Origin: Icerya purchasi
Taxonomy: Eukaryota > Arthropoda > Insecta > Hemiptera > Monophlebidae
Reading direction: 5' to 3'
Assembly (NCBI GenBank): GCA_039619475.1
Contig: CM077116.1
Coordinates: forward strand, 379,676,188 to 379,740,187
Length of the DNA stretch: 64,000 nucleotides
The first letter of the stretch is position 1. The number at the start of each line of letters is the position of its first letter. The position numbers were made by a program, and so were the translations under genes. Positions 9,320-22,995 of this stretch are shown here, one piece after another. The notes below the pieces were generated by a model. It ran no database searches. It was not told where the DNA came from and saw only the letters and a program-made list of their open reading frames with translations.

Positions 9320-12300
9320 GCGATCGGTAGTGCCTGTAAAGCCGCGGAGACGCTACACATCTAATACCAGAAAATCGAATATTTTTTCCTTACCTGAGAA
9401 TTCTTTGTGCAGTCGAATATTTTCAAATGATGTCTTAAGGACTTCAATTTTGTATATAGAGAGTAGTGTTGCCTCTTTGGAAAGTTGTCGGTAGTGCCTG
9501 TAAAGCCTCCGCACGTTCCAAGAGGAAAGCTGTCTGTAGTGCTTGAAAAGCCTCAGAACGTTTGGTATGGAAAGCGGTCGGTAGTGCCTGTAAAGCCTCC
9601 GCCGCGTTCCGAGACACTACACATCTAATACCAGAAAATCGAATATTTTTTCCTTACCTGAGAATTCTTTGTGCAGTCGAATATTTTCAAATGATGTCTT
9701 AAGGACTTCAACTTTTGTATATAGAGAGTAGTGTTGCCTCTTCGGAAATATGTCGGTAGTGCCTATAAAGCCTCCACACGTTCCGAGAAGAAAGCTGTCT
9801 GTAGTGCTTGAAAAGCCTCAGAACGTTTGGTATGGAAAGCGGTCGGTAGTGCCTGTAAAGCCTCCGCCGCGTTCCGAGACGCTACACATCTAATACCAGA
9901 AAATCGAATATTTTTTCCTTACCTGAGAATTCTTTGTGCAGTCGAATATTTTCGAATGATGTCTTAGGGACTTCAACTTTTGTATATAGAGAGTAGTGTT
10001 GCCTCTTCAGAAATATGTCGGTAGTGCCTATAAAGCCTCCACACGTTCCGAGAAGAAAGCTGTCTGTAGTGCTTGAAAAGCCTCAGAACGTTTGGTATGG
10101 AAAGCGGTCGGTGGTGCCTGTAAAGCCTCCACCGCGTTCCAAGACGCTACACATCTAATACCAGAAAATCGAATATTTTTTCCTTACCTGAGAATTCTTT
10201 GTGCAGTCGAATATTTTCGAATGATGTCTTAGGGACTTCAACTTTTGTATATAGAGAGTAGTGTTGCCTCTTCGGAAATATGTCGGTAGTGCCTATAAAG
10301 CCTCCACACGTTCCGAGAAGAAAGCTGTCTGTAGTGATGGAAAAGCCTCAGAACGTTTGGTATGGAAAGCGGTCGGTAGTGCCTGTAAAGCCTCTGCCGC
10401 GTTCCGAGACGCTACACATCTAATACCAGAAAATCGAATATTTTTTCCTTACCTGAGAATTCTTTGTGCAGTCGAATATTTTCAAATGATGTCTTAGGGA
10501 CTTCAACTTTTGTATATAGAGAGTAGTGTTGCCTCTTCGGAAATATGTCGGTAGTGCCTATAAAGCCTCCACACGTTCCGAGAAGAAAGCTGTCTGTAGT
10601 GCTTGAAAAGCCTCAGAACGTTTGGTATGGAAAGCGGTCGGTAGTGCCTGTAAAGCCTCCGCCGCGTTCCGAGACGCTACACATCTAATACCAGAAAATC
10701 GAATATTTTTTCCTTACCTGAGAATTCTTTGTGCAGTCGAATATTTTCAATGATGTCTTAGGGACTTCAACTTTTGTATATAGAGAGTAGTGTTGCCTCT
10801 TCGGAAATATGTCGGTAGTGCCTATAAAGCCTCCACACGTTCCGAGAAGAAAGCTGTCTGTAGTGCTTGAAAAGCCTCAGAACGTTTGGTATGGAAAGCG
10901 GTCGGTAGTGCCTGTAAAGCCTCCGCCGCGTTCCGAGACGCTACACATCTAATACCAGAAAATCGAATATTTTTTCCTTACCTGAGAATTCTTTGTGCAG
11001 TCGAATATTTTCAATGATGTCTTAGGGACTTCAACTTTTGTATATAGAGAGTAGTGTTGCCTCTTCGGAAATATGTCGGTAGTGCCTATAAAGCCTCCAC
11101 ACGTTCCGAGAAGAAAGCTGTCTGTAGTGCTTGAAAAGCCTCAGAACGTTTGGTATGGAAAGCGGTCGGTAGTGCCTGTAAAGCCTCCGCCGCGTTCCGA
11201 GACGCTACACATCTAATACCAGAAAATCGAATATTTTTTCCTTACCTGAGAATTCTTTGTGCAGTCGAATATTTTCGAATGATGTCTTAGGGACTTCAAC
11301 TTTTGTATATAGAGAGTAGTGTTGCCTCTTCAGAAATATGTCGGTAGTGCCTATAAAGCCTCCACACGTTCCGAGAAGAAAGCTGTCTGTAGTGCTTGAA
11401 AAGCCTCAGAACGTTTGGTATGGAAAGCGGTCGGTGGTGCCTGTAAAGCCTCCACCGCGTTCCAAGACGCTACACATCTAATACCAGAAAATCGAATATT
11501 TTTTCCTTACCTGAGAATTCTTTGTGCAGTCGAATATTTTCGAATGATGTCTTAGGGACTTCAACTTTTGTATATAGAGAGTAGTGTTGCCTCTTCGGAA
11601 ATATGTCGGTAGTGCCTATAAAGCCTCCACACGTTCCGAGAAGAAAGCTGTCTGTAGTGATGGAAAAGCCTCAGAACGTTTGGTATGGAAAGCGGTCGGT
11701 AGTGCCTGTAAAGCTTCTGCCGCGTTCCGAGACGCTACACATCTAATACCAGAAAATCGAATATTTTTTCCTTACCTGAGAATTCTTTGTGCAGTCGAAT
11801 ATTTTCGAATGATGTCTTAGGGACTTCAACTTTTGTATATAGAGAGTAGTGTTGCCTCTTCGGAAATATGTCGGTAGTGCCTATAAAGCCTCCACACGTT
11901 CCGAGAAGAAAGCTGTCTGTAGTGATGGAAAAGCCTCAGAACGTTTGGTATGGAAAGCGGTCGGTAGTGCCTGTAAAGCCTCTGCCGCGTTCCGAGACGC
12001 TACACATCTAATACCAGAAAATCGAATATTTTTTCCTTACCTGAGAATTCTTTGTGCAGTCGAATATTTTCAAATGATGTCTTAGGGACTTCAACTTTTG
12101 TATATAGAGAGTAGTGTTGCCTCTTCGGAAATATGTCGGTAGTGCCTATAAAGCCTCCACACGTTCCGAGAAGAAAGCTGTCTGTAGTGCTTGAAAAGCC
12201 TCAGAACGTTTGGTATGGAAAGCGGTCGGTAGTGCCTGTAAAGCCTCCGCCGCGTTCCGAGACGCTACACATCTAATACCAGAAAATCGAATATTTTTTC

Positions 12301-14212
12301 CTTACCTGAGAATTCTTTGTGCAGTCGAATATTTTCAATGATGTCTTAGGGACTTCAACTTTTGTATATAGAGAGTAGTGTTGCCTCTTCGGAAATATGT
12401 CGGTAGTGCCTATAAAGCCTCCACACGTTCCGAGAAGAAAGCTGTCTGTAGTGCTTGAAAAGCCTCAGAACGTTTGGTATGGAAAGCGGTCGGTAGTGCC
12501 TGTAAAGCCTCCGCCGCGTTCCGAGACGCTACACATCTAATACCAGAAAATCGAATATTTTTTCCTTACCTGAGAATTCTTTGTGCAGTCGAATATTTTC
12601 AATGATGTCTTAGGGACTTCAACTTTTGTATATAGAGAGTAGTGTTGCCTCTTCGGAAATATGTCGGTAGTGCCTATAAAGCCTCCACACGTTCCGAGAA
12701 GAAAGCTGTCTGTAGTGCTTGAAAAGCCTCAGAACGTTTGGTATGGAAAGCGGTCGGTAGTGCCTGTAAAGCCTCCGCCGCGTTCCGAGACGCTACACAT
12801 CTAATACCAGAAAATCGAATATTTTTTCCTTACCTGAGAATTCTTTGTGCAGTCGAATATTTTCGAATGATGTCTTAGGGACTTCAACTTTTGTATATAG
12901 AGAGTAGTGTTGCCTCTTCAGAAATATGTCGGTAGTGCCTATAAAGCCTCCACACGTTCCGAGAAGAAAGCTGTCTGTAGTGCTTGAAAAGCCTCAGAAC
13001 GTTTGGTATGGAAAGCGGTCGGTGGTGCCTGTAAAGCCTCCACCGCGTTCCAAGACGCTACACATCTAATACCAGAAAATCGAATATTTTTTCCTTACCT
13101 GAGAATTCTTTGTGCAGTCGAATATTTTCGAATGATGTCTTAGGGACTTCAACTTTTGTATATAGAGAGTAGTGTTGCCTCTTCGGAAATATGTCGGTAG
13201 TGCCTATAAAGCCTCCACACGTTCCGAGAAGAAAGCTGTCTGTAGTGATGGAAAAGCCTCAGAACGTTTGGTATGGAAAGCGGTCGGTAGTGCCTGTAAA
13301 GCCTCTGCCGCGTTCCGAGACGCTACACATCTAATACCAGAAAATCGAATATTTTTTCCTTACCTGAGAATTCTTTGTGCAGTCGAATATTTTCAAATGA
13401 TGTCTTAGGGACTTCAACTTTTGTATATAGAGAGTAGTGTTGCCTCTTCGGAAATATGTCGGTAGTGCCTATAAAGCCTCCACACGTTCCGAGAAGAAAG
13501 CTGTCTGTAGTGCTTGAAAAGCCTCAGAACGTTTGGTATGGAAAGCGGTCGGTAGTGCCTGTAAAGCCTCCGCCGCGTTCCGAGACGCTACACATCTAAT
13601 ACCAGAAAATCGAATATTTTTTCCTTACCTGAGAATTCTTTGTGCAGTCGAATATTTTCAATGATGTCTTAGGGACTTCAACTTTTGTATATAGAGAGTA
13701 GTGTTGCCTCTTCGGAAATATGTCGGTAGTGCCTATAAAGCCTCCACACGTTCCGAGAAGAAAGCTGTCTGTAGTGCTTGAAAAGCCTCAGAACGTTTGG
13801 TATGGAAAGCGGTCGGTGGTGCCTGTAAAGCCTCCGCCGCGTTCCAAGACGCTACACATCTAATACCAGAAAATCGAATATTTTTTCCTTACCTGAGAAT
13901 TCTTTGTGCAGTCGAATATTTTCGAATGATGTCTTAGGGACTTCAACTTTTGTATATAGAGAGTAGTGTTGCCTCTTTGGAAATATGTCGGTAGTGCCTA
14001 TAAAGACTCCACACGTTCCGAGAAGAAAGCTGTCTGTAGTGCTTGAAAAGCCTCAGAACGTTTGGTATGGAAAGCGGTCGGTAGTGCCTGTAAAGCCTCC
14101 GCCGCGTTCCGAGACGCTACACATCTAATACCAGAAAATCGAATATTTTTTCCTTACCTGAGAATTCTTTGTGCAGTCGAATATTTTCGAATGATGTCTT
14201 AAGGACTTCCAC
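9320..14212 (+). repeat. Monomer run 3: the longest run, 18 full monomers
   Basis: Order T-A-B-C-D-E-E-B-C-D'-D-E-E-B-C-D-E-F-G. The B-C-D-E-E cassette of run 2 has been amplified again. Two D monomers stand side by side at 11557-12085; the first (D') ends CGAATG instead of CAAATG and has a C-to-T at 11715 that creates AAGCTT. It is the clearest case in the window of stepwise growth of a monomer cassette. Confidence 0.87.
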
Positions 14213-14595
14213 TTTTTTTTATTTTTATTTTTTTTTTTTGGCCCGAACAGAACAGTTCATTTGGCCAGCAAACTACTACACGACTAGATATTAAAAAATA
14301 CTAATAATAGAAAATTCAGGAAGAGAAATTTCATTCATTCTACATTATGGCCGCAACTGCTGGCAGTGTCCACAATGCTCAATGAAACAAACAGAAACAA
14401 GCAAGATTTTTTCATTCTGGAAAAAGGAGCAAAATAAACAATAGATAAATATTTTTATCTCACATTATGACCACAGTTGCCTGGCGATGCTCACAATGCA
14501 TTATGAGAAAAAGGAGGTAGTCACAGCCACACTGGACAAAGACTTCAATGTAAGAAAAAAAAAAAAAAAGTAAAATAATAGAGAAAAAAAAAAAA
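14213..14595. repeat. Island 4
   Basis: First island with A instead of G at +55 (14295); all later islands keep A. The T monomer that follows has a private CpG change, C to T at 14601. Confidence 0.93.
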
Positions 14596-15518
14596 GCGAT
14601 TGGTAGTGCCTGTAAAGCCGCGGAGACGCTACACATCTAATACCAGAAAATCGAATATTTTTTCCTTACCTGAGAATTCTTTGTGCAGTCGAATATTTTC
14701 AAATGATGTCTTAAGGACTTCAATTTTGTATATAGAGAGTAGTGTTGCCTCTTTGGAAAGTTGTCGGTAGTGCCTGTAAAGCCTCCGCACGTTCCAAGAG
14801 GAAAGCTGTCTGTAGTGCTTGAAAAGCCTCAGAACGTTTGGTATGGAAAGCGGTCGGTAGTGCCTGTAAAGCCTCCGCCGCGTTCCGAGACACTACACAT
14901 CTAATACCAGAAAATCGAATATTTTTTCCTTACCTGAGAATTCTTTGTGCAGTCGAATATTTTCAAATGATGTCTTAAGGACTTCAACTTTTGTATATAG
15001 AGAGTAGTGTTGCCTCTTCGGAAATATGTCGGTAGTGCCTATAAAGCCTCCACACGTTCCGAGAAGAAAGCTGTCTGTAGTGCTTGAAAAGCCTCAGAAC
15101 GTTTGGTATGGAAAGCGGTCGGTAGTGCCTGTAAAGCCTCCGCCGCGTTCCGAGACGCTACACATCTAATACCAGAAAATCGAATATTTTTTCCTTACCT
15201 GAGAATTCTTTGTGCAGTCGAATATTTTCGAATGATGTCTTAGGGACTTCAACTTTTGTATATAGAGAGTAGTGTTGCCTCTTCAGAAATATGTCGGTAG
15301 TGCCTATAAAGCCTCCACACGTTCCGAGAAGAAAGCTGTCTGTAGTGCTTGAAAAGCCTCAGAACGTTTGGTATGGAAAGCGGTCGGTGGTGCCTGTAAA
15401 GCCTCCACCGCGTTCCAAGACGCTACACATCTAATACCAGAAAATCGAATATTTTTTCCTTACCTGAGAATTCTTTGTGCAGTCGAATATTTTCGAATGA
15501 TGTCTTAAGGACTTCCAC
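14596..15518 (+). repeat. Monomer run 4: T-A-B-C (3 full monomers)
   Basis: One of the two shortest runs. The C monomer, normally internal and ending TTAGGG, here ends TTAAGGACTTCCAC directly against the next island. The break therefore lies inside C, upstream of those bases. Confidence 0.9.
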
Positions 15519-15901
15519 TTTTTTTTATTTTTATTTTTTTTTTTTGGCCCGAACAGAACAGTTCATTTGGCCAGCAAACTACTACACGACTAGATATTAA
15601 AAAATACTAATAATAGAAAATTCAGGAAGAGAAATTTCATTCATTCTACATTATGGCCGCAACTGCTGGCAGTGTCCACAATGCTCAATGAAACAAACAG
15701 AAACAAGCAAGATTTTTTCATTCTGGAAAAAGGAGCAAAATAAACAATAGATAAATATTTTTATCTCACATTATGACCACAGTTGCCTGGCGATGCTCAC
15801 AATGCATTATGAGAAAAAGGAGGTAGTCACAGCCACACTGGACAAAGACTTCAATGTAAGAAAAAAAAAAAAAAAGTAAAATAATAGAGAAAAAAAAAAA
15901 A
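15519..15901. repeat. Island 5
   Basis: Complete copy, A at +55, no private change noticed. Confidence 0.93.
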
Positions 15902-18900
15902 GCGATCGGTAGTGCCTGTAAAGCCGCGGAGACGCTACACATCTAATACCAGAAAATCGAATATTTTTTCCTTACCTGAGAATTCTTTGTGCAGTCGAAT
16001 ATTTTCAAATGATGTCTTAAGGACTTCAATTTTGTATATAGAGAGTAGTGTTGCCTCTTTGGAAAGTTGTCGGTAGTGCCTGTAAAGCCTCCGCACGTTC
16101 CAAGAGGAAAGCTGTCTGTAGTGCTTGAAAAGCCTCAGAACGTTTGGTATGGAAAGCGGTCGGTAGTGCCTGTAAAGCCTCCGCCGCGTTCCGAGACACT
16201 ACACATCTAATACCAGAAAATCGAATATTTTTTCCTTACCTGAGAATTCTTTGTGCAGTCGAATATTTTCAAATGATGTCTTAAGGACTTCAACTTTTGT
16301 ATATAGAGAGTAGTGTTGCCTCTTCGGAAATATGTCGGTAGTGCCTATAAAGCCTCCACACATTCCGAGAAGAAAGCTGTCTGTAGTGCTTGAAAAGCCT
16401 CAGAACGTTTGGTATGGAAAGCGGTCGGTAGTGCCTGTAAAGCCTCCGCCGCGTTCCGAGACGCTACACATCTAATACCAGAAAATCGAATATTTTTTCC
16501 TTACCTGAGAATTCTTTGTGCAGTCGAATATTTTCGAATGATGTCTTAGGGACTTCAACTTTTGTATATAGAGAGTAGTGTTGCCTCTTCAGAAATATGT
16601 CGGTAGTGCCTATAAAGCCTCCACACGTTCCGAGAAGAAAGCTGTCTGTAGTGATGGAAAAGCCTCAGAACGTTTGGTATGGAAAGCGGTCGGTAGTGCC
16701 TGTAAAGCCTCTGCCGCGTTCCGAGACGCTACACATCTAATACCAGAAAATCGAATATTTTTTCCTTACCTGAGAATTCTTTGTGCAGTCGAATATTTTC
16801 AAATGATGTCTTAGGGACTTCAACTTTTGTATATAGAGAGTAGTGTTGCCTCTTCGGAAATATGTCGGTAGTGCCTATAAAGCCTCCACACGTTCCGAGA
16901 AGAAAGCTGTCTGTAGTGCTTGAAAAGCCTCAGAACGTTTGGTATGGAAAGCGGTCGGTAGTGCCTGTAAAGCCTCCGCCGCGTTCCGAGACGCTACACA
17001 TCTAATACCAGAAAATCGAATATTTTTTCCTTACCTGAGAATTCTTTGTGCAGTCGAATATTTTCAATGATGTCTTAGGGACTTCAACTTTTGTATATAG
17101 AGAGTAGTGTTGCCTCTTCGGAAATATGTCGGTAGTGCCTATAAAGCCTCCACACGTTCCGAGAAGAAAGCTGTCTGTAGTGCTTGAAAAGCCTCAGAAC
17201 GTTTGGTATGGAAAGCGGTCGGTAGTGCCTGTAAAGCCTCCGCCGCGTTCCGAGACGCTACACATCTAATACCAGAAAATCGAATATTTTTTCCTTACCT
17301 GAGAATTCTTTGTGCAGTCGAATATTTTCAATGATGTCTTAGGGACTTCAACTTTTGTATATAGAGAGTAGTGTTGCCTCTTCGGAAATATGTCGGTAGT
17401 GCCTATAAAGCCTCCACACGTTCCGAGAAGAAAGCTGTCTGTAGTGCTTGAAAAGCCTCAGAACGTTTGGTATGGAAAGCGGTCGGTAGTGCCTGTAAAG
17501 CCTCCGCCGCGTTCCGAGACGCTACACATCTAATACCAGAAAATCGAATATTTTTTCCTTACCTGAGAATTCTTTGTGCAGTCGAATATTTTCGAATGAT
17601 GTCTTAGGGACTTCAACTTTTGTATATAGAGAGTAGTGTTGCCTCTTCAGAAATATGTCGGTAGTGCCTATAAAGCCTCCACACGTTCCGAGAAGAAAGC
17701 TGTCTGTAGTGCTTGAAAAGCCTCAGAACGTTTGGTATGGAAAGCGGTCGGTGGTGCCTGTAAAGCCTCCACCGCGTTCCAAGACGCTACACATCTAATA
17801 CCAGAAAATCGAATATTTTTTCCTTACCTGAGAATTCTTTGTGCAGTCGAATATTTTCGAATGATGTCTTAGGGACTTCAACTTTTGTATATAGAGAGTA
17901 GTGTTGCCTCTTCGGAAATATGTCGGTAGTGCCTATAAAGCCTCCACACGTTCCGAGAAGAAAGCTGTCTGTAGTGATGGAAAAGCCTCAGAACGTTTGG
18001 TATGGAAAGCGGTCGGTAGTGCCTGTAAAGCCTCTGCCGCGTTCCGAGACGCTACACATCTAATACCAGAAAATCGAATATTTTTTCCTTACCTGAGAAT
18101 TCTTTGTGCAGTCGAATATTTTCAAATGATGTCTTAGGGACTTCAACTTTTGTATATAGAGAGTAGTGTTGCCTCTTCGGAAATATGTCGGTAGTGCCTA
18201 TAAAGCCTCCACACGTTCCGAGAAGAAAGCTGTCTGTAGTGCTTGAAAAGCCTCAGAACGTTTGGTATGGAAAGCGGTCGGTAGTGCCTGTAAAGCCTCC
18301 GCCGCGTTCCGAGACGCTACACATCTAATACCAGAAAATCGAATATTTTTTCCTTACCTGAGAATTCTTTGTGCAGTCGAATATTTTCAATGATGTCTTA
18401 GGGACTTCAACTTTTGTATATAGAGAGTAGTGTTGCCTCTTCGGAAATATGTCGGTAGTGCCTATAAAGCCTCCACACGTTCCGAGAAGAAAGCTGTCTG
18501 TAGTGCTTGAAAAGCCTCAGAACGTTTGGTATGGAAAGCGGTCGGTGGTGCCTGTAAAGCCTCCGCCGCGTTCCAAGACGCTACACATCTAATACCAGAA
18601 AATCGAATATTTTTTCCTTACCTGAGAATTCTTTGTGCAGTCGAATATTTTCGAATGATGTCTTAGGGACTTCAACTTTTGTATATAGAGAGTAGTGTTG
18701 CCTCTTTGGAAATATGTCGGTAGTGCCTATAAAGACTCCACACGTTCCGAGAAGAAAGCTGTCTGTAGTGCTTGAAAAGCCTCAGAACGTTTGGTATGGA
18801 AAGCGGTCGGTAGTGCCTGTAAAGCCTCCGCCGCGTTCCGAGACGCTACACATCTAATACCAGAAAATCGAATATTTTTTCCTTACCTGAGAATTCTTTG

Positions 18901-18941
18901 TGCAGTCGAATATTTTCGAATGATGTCTTAAGGACTTCCAC
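15902..18941 (+). repeat. Monomer run 5: T-A-B-C/D-E-E-B-C-D-E-F-G (11 full monomers)
   Basis: Monomer 3 (16551-16815) has the TTCAG of C at its left and the GATGG, CTGCCG and CAAATG of D at its right: a C/D hybrid. B carries a private CpG change (CACACATTCC) near 16362. With the hybrid counted as C plus D, the run matches run 2 with one monomer removed. Confidence 0.88.
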
Positions 18942-19324
18942 TTTTTTTTATTTTTATTTTTTTTTTTTGGCCCGAACAGAACAGTTCATTTGGCCAGCAA
19001 ACTACTACACGACTAGATATTAAAAAATACTAATAATAGAAAATTCAGGAAGAGAAATTTCATTCATTCTACATTATGGCCGCAACTGCTGGCAGTGTCC
19101 ACAATGCTCAATGAAACAAACAGAAACAAGCAAGATTTTTTCATTCTGGAAAAAGGAGCAAAATAAACAATAGATAAATATTTTTATCTCACATTATGAC
19201 CACAGTTGCCTGGCGATGCTCACAATGCATTATGAGAAAAAGGAGGTAGTCACAGCCACACTGGACAAAGACTTCAATGTAAGAAAAAAAAAAAAAAAGT
19301 AAAATAATAGAGAAAAAAAAAAAA
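18942..19324. repeat. Island 6
   Basis: Complete copy, A at +55. Confidence 0.93.
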
Positions 19325-20247
19325 GCGATCGGTAGTGCCTGTAAAGCCGCGGAGACGCTACACATCTAATACCAGAAAATCGAATATTTTTTCCTTACCT
19401 GAGAATTCTTTGTGCAGTCGAATATTTTCAAATGATGTCTTAAGGACTTCAATTTTGTATATAGAGAGTAGTGTTGCCTCTTTGGAAAGTTGTCGGTAGT
19501 GCCTGTAAAGCCTCCGCACGTTCCAAGAGGAAAGCTGTCTGTAGTGCTTGAAAAGCCTCAGAACGTTTGGTATGGAAAGCGGTCGGTAGTGCCTGTAAAG
19601 CCTCCGCCGCGTTCCGAGACACTACACATCTAATACCAGAAAATCGAATATTTTTTCCTTACCTGAGAATTCTTTGTGCAGTCGAATATTTTCAAATGAT
19701 GTCTTAAGGACTTCAACTTTTGTATATAGAGAGTAGTGTTGCCTCTTCGGAAATATGTCGGTAGTGCCTATAAAGCCTCCACACGTTCCGAGAAGAAAGC
19801 TGTCTGTAGTGCTTGAAAAGCCTCAGAACGTTTGGTATGGAAAGCGGTCGGTAGTGCCTGTAAAGCCTCCGCCGCGTTCCGAGACGCTACACATCTAATA
19901 CCAGAAAATCGAATATTTTTTCCTTACCTGAGAATTCTTTGTGCAGTCGAATATTTTCGAATGATGTCTTAGGGACTTCAACTTTTGTATATAGAGAGTA
20001 GTGTTGCCTCTTCAGAAATATGTCGGTAGTGCCTATAAAGCCTCCACACGTTCCGAGAAGAAAGCTGTCTGTAGTGCTTGAAAAGCCTCAGAACGTTTGG
20101 TATGGAAAGCGGTCGGTGGTGCCTGTAAAGCCTCCACCGCGTTCCAAGACGCTACACATCTAATACCAGAAAATCGAATATTTTTTCCTTACCTGAGAAT
20201 TCTTTGTGCAGTCGAATATTTTCGAATGATGTCTTAAGGACTTCCAC
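19325..20247 (+). repeat. Monomer run 6: T-A-B-C (3 full monomers)
   Basis: Same length and order as run 4, 4,729 bp upstream, differing by the run 4 change at 14601. The two three-monomer runs flank run 5, which suggests a duplication of an island-plus-short-run cassette. Confidence 0.9.
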
Positions 20248-20630
20248 TTTTTTTTATTTTTATTTTTTTTTTTTGGCCCGAACAGAACAGTTCATTTGGC
20301 CAGCAAACTACTACACGACTAGATATTAAAAAATACTAATAATAGAAAATTCAGGAAGAGAAATTTCATTCATTCTACATTATGGCCGCAACTGCTGGCA
20401 GTGTCCACAATGCTCAATGAAACAAACAGAAACAAGCAAGATTTTTTCATTCTGGAAAAAGGAGCAAAATAAACAATAGATAAATATTTTTATCTCACAT
20501 TATGACCACAGTTGCCTGGCGATGCTCACAATGCATTATGAGAAAAAGGAGGTAGTCACAGCCACACTGGACAAAGACTTCAATGTAAGAAAAAAAAAAA
20601 AAAAGTAAAATAATAGAGAAAAAAAAAAAA
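20248..20630. repeat. Island 7
   Basis: Complete copy, A at +55. Confidence 0.93.
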
Positions 20631-22612
20631 GCGATCGGTAGTGCCTGTAAAGCCGCGGAGACGCTACACATCTAATACCAGAAAATCGAATATTTTTTCC
20701 TTACCTGAGAATTCTTTGTGCAGTCGAATATTTTCAAATGATGTCTTAAGGACTTCAATTTTGTATATAGAGAGTAGTGTTGCCTCTTTGGAAAGTTGTC
20801 GGTAGTGCCTGTAAAGCCTCCGCACGTTCCAAGAGGAAAGCTGTCTGTAGTGCTTGAAAAGCCTCAGAACGTTTGGTATGGAAAGCGGTCGGTAGTGCCT
20901 GTAAAGCCTCCGCCGCGTTCCGAGACACTACACATCTAATACCAGAAAATCGAATATTTTTTCCTTACCTGAGAATTCTTTGTGCAGTCGAATATTTTCA
21001 AATGATGTCTTAAGGACTTCAACTTTTGTATATAGAGAGTAGTGTTGCCTCTTCGGAAATATGTCGGTAGTGCCTATAAAGCCTCCACACGTTCCGAGAA
21101 GAAAGCTGTCTGTAGTGCTTGAAAAGCCTCAGAACGTTTGGTATGGAAAGCGGTCGGTAGTGCCTGTAAAGCCTCCGCCGCGTTCCGAGACGCTACACAT
21201 CTAATACCAGAAAATCGAATATTTTTTCCTTACCTGAGAATTCTTTGTGCAGTCGAATATTTTCGAATGATGTCTTAGGGACTTCAACTTTTGTATATAG
21301 AGAGTAGTGTTGCCTCTTCAGAAATATGTCGGTAGTGCCTATAAAGCCTCCACACGTTCCGAGAAGAAAGCTGTCTGTAGTGCTTGAAAAGCCTCAGAAC
21401 GTTTGGTATGGAAAGCGGTCGGTGGTGCCTGTAAAGCCTCCACCGCGTTCCAAGACGCTACACATCTAATACCAGAAAATCGAATATTTTTTCCTTACCT
21501 GAGAATTCTTTGTGCAGTCGAATATTTTCGAATGATGTCTTAGGGACTTCAACTTTTGTATATAGAGAGTAGTGTTGCCTCTTCGGAAATATGTCGGTAG
21601 TGCCTATAAAGCCTCCACACGTTCCGAGAAGAAAGCTGTCTGTAGTGATGGAAAAGCCTCAGAACGTTTGGTATGGAAAGCGGTCGGTAGTGCCTGTAAA
21701 GCCTCTGCCGCGTTCCGAGACGCTACACATCTAATACCAGAAAATCGAATATTTTTTCCTTACCTGAGAATTCTTTGTGCAGTCGAATATTTTCAAATGA
21801 TGTCTTAGGGACTTCAACTTTTGTATATAGAGAGTAGTGTTGCCTCTTCGGAAATATGTCGGTAGTGCCTATAAAGCCTCCACACGTTCCGAGAAGAAAG
21901 CTGTCTGTAGTGCTTGAAAAGCCTCAGAACGTTTGGTATGGAAAGCGGTCGGTAGTGCCTGTAAAGCCTCCGCCGCGTTCCGAGACGCTACACATCTAAT
22001 ACCAGAAAATCGAATATTTTTTCCTTACCTGAGAATTCTTTGTGCAGTCGAATATTTTCAATGATGTCTTAGGGACTTCAACTTTTGTATATAGAGAGTA
22101 GTGTTGCCTCTTCGGAAATATGTCGGTAGTGCCTATAAAGCCTCCACACGTTCCGAGAAGAAAGCTGTCTGTAGTGCTTGAAAAGCCTCAGAACGTTTGG
22201 TATGGAAAGCGGTCGGTGGTGCCTGTAAAGCCTCCACCGCGTTCCAAGACGCTACACATCTAATACCAGAAAATCGAATATTTTTTCCTTACCTGAGAAT
22301 TCTTTGTGCAGTCGAATATTTTCGAATGATGTCTTAGGGACTTCAACTTTTGTATATAGAGAGTAGTGTTGCCTCTTTGGAAATATGTCGGTAGTGCCTA
22401 TAAAGACTCCACACGTTCCGAGAAGAAAGCTGTCTGTAGTGCTTGAAAAGCCTCAGAACGTTTGGTATGGAAAGCGGTCGGTAGTGCCTGTAAAGCCTCC
22501 GCCGCGTTCCGAGACGCTACACATCTAATACCAGAAAATCGAATATTTTTTCCTTACCTGAGAATTCTTTGTGCAGTCGAATATTTTCGAATGATGTCTT
22601 AAGGACTTCCAC
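20631..22612 (+). repeat. Monomer run 7: T-A-B-C-D-E-F-G (7 full monomers), simple form
   Basis: This is the simplest order in the window and serves as the reference for the others. F has CCACCG (near 22229) where F normally has CCGCCG, a CpG-type change that could also be conversion from C. Confidence 0.9.
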
Positions 22613-22995
22613 TTTTTTTTTTTTTTATTTTTTTTTTTTGGCCCGAACAGAACAGTTCATTTGGCCAGCAAACTACTACACGACTAGATATTAAAAAATA
22701 CTAATAATAGAAAATTCAGGAAGAGAAATTTCATTCATTCTACATTATGGCCGCAACTGCTGGCAGTGTCCACAATGCTCAATGAAACAAACAGAAACAA
22801 GCAAGATTTTTTCATTCTGGAAAAAGGAGCAAAATAAACAATAGATAAATATTTTTATCTCACATTATGACCACAGTTGCCTGGCGATGCTCACAATGCA
22901 TTATGAGAAAAAGGAGGTAGTCACAGCCACACTGGACAAAGACTTCAATGTAAGAAAAAAAAAAAAAAAGTAAAATAATAGAGAAAAAAAAAAAA
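22613..22995. repeat. Island 8 with altered T-tract
   Basis: The first A that interrupts the left T-tract is replaced by T at 22621, giving a longer uninterrupted T run. Otherwise a normal 383-bp copy. Confidence 0.93.
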
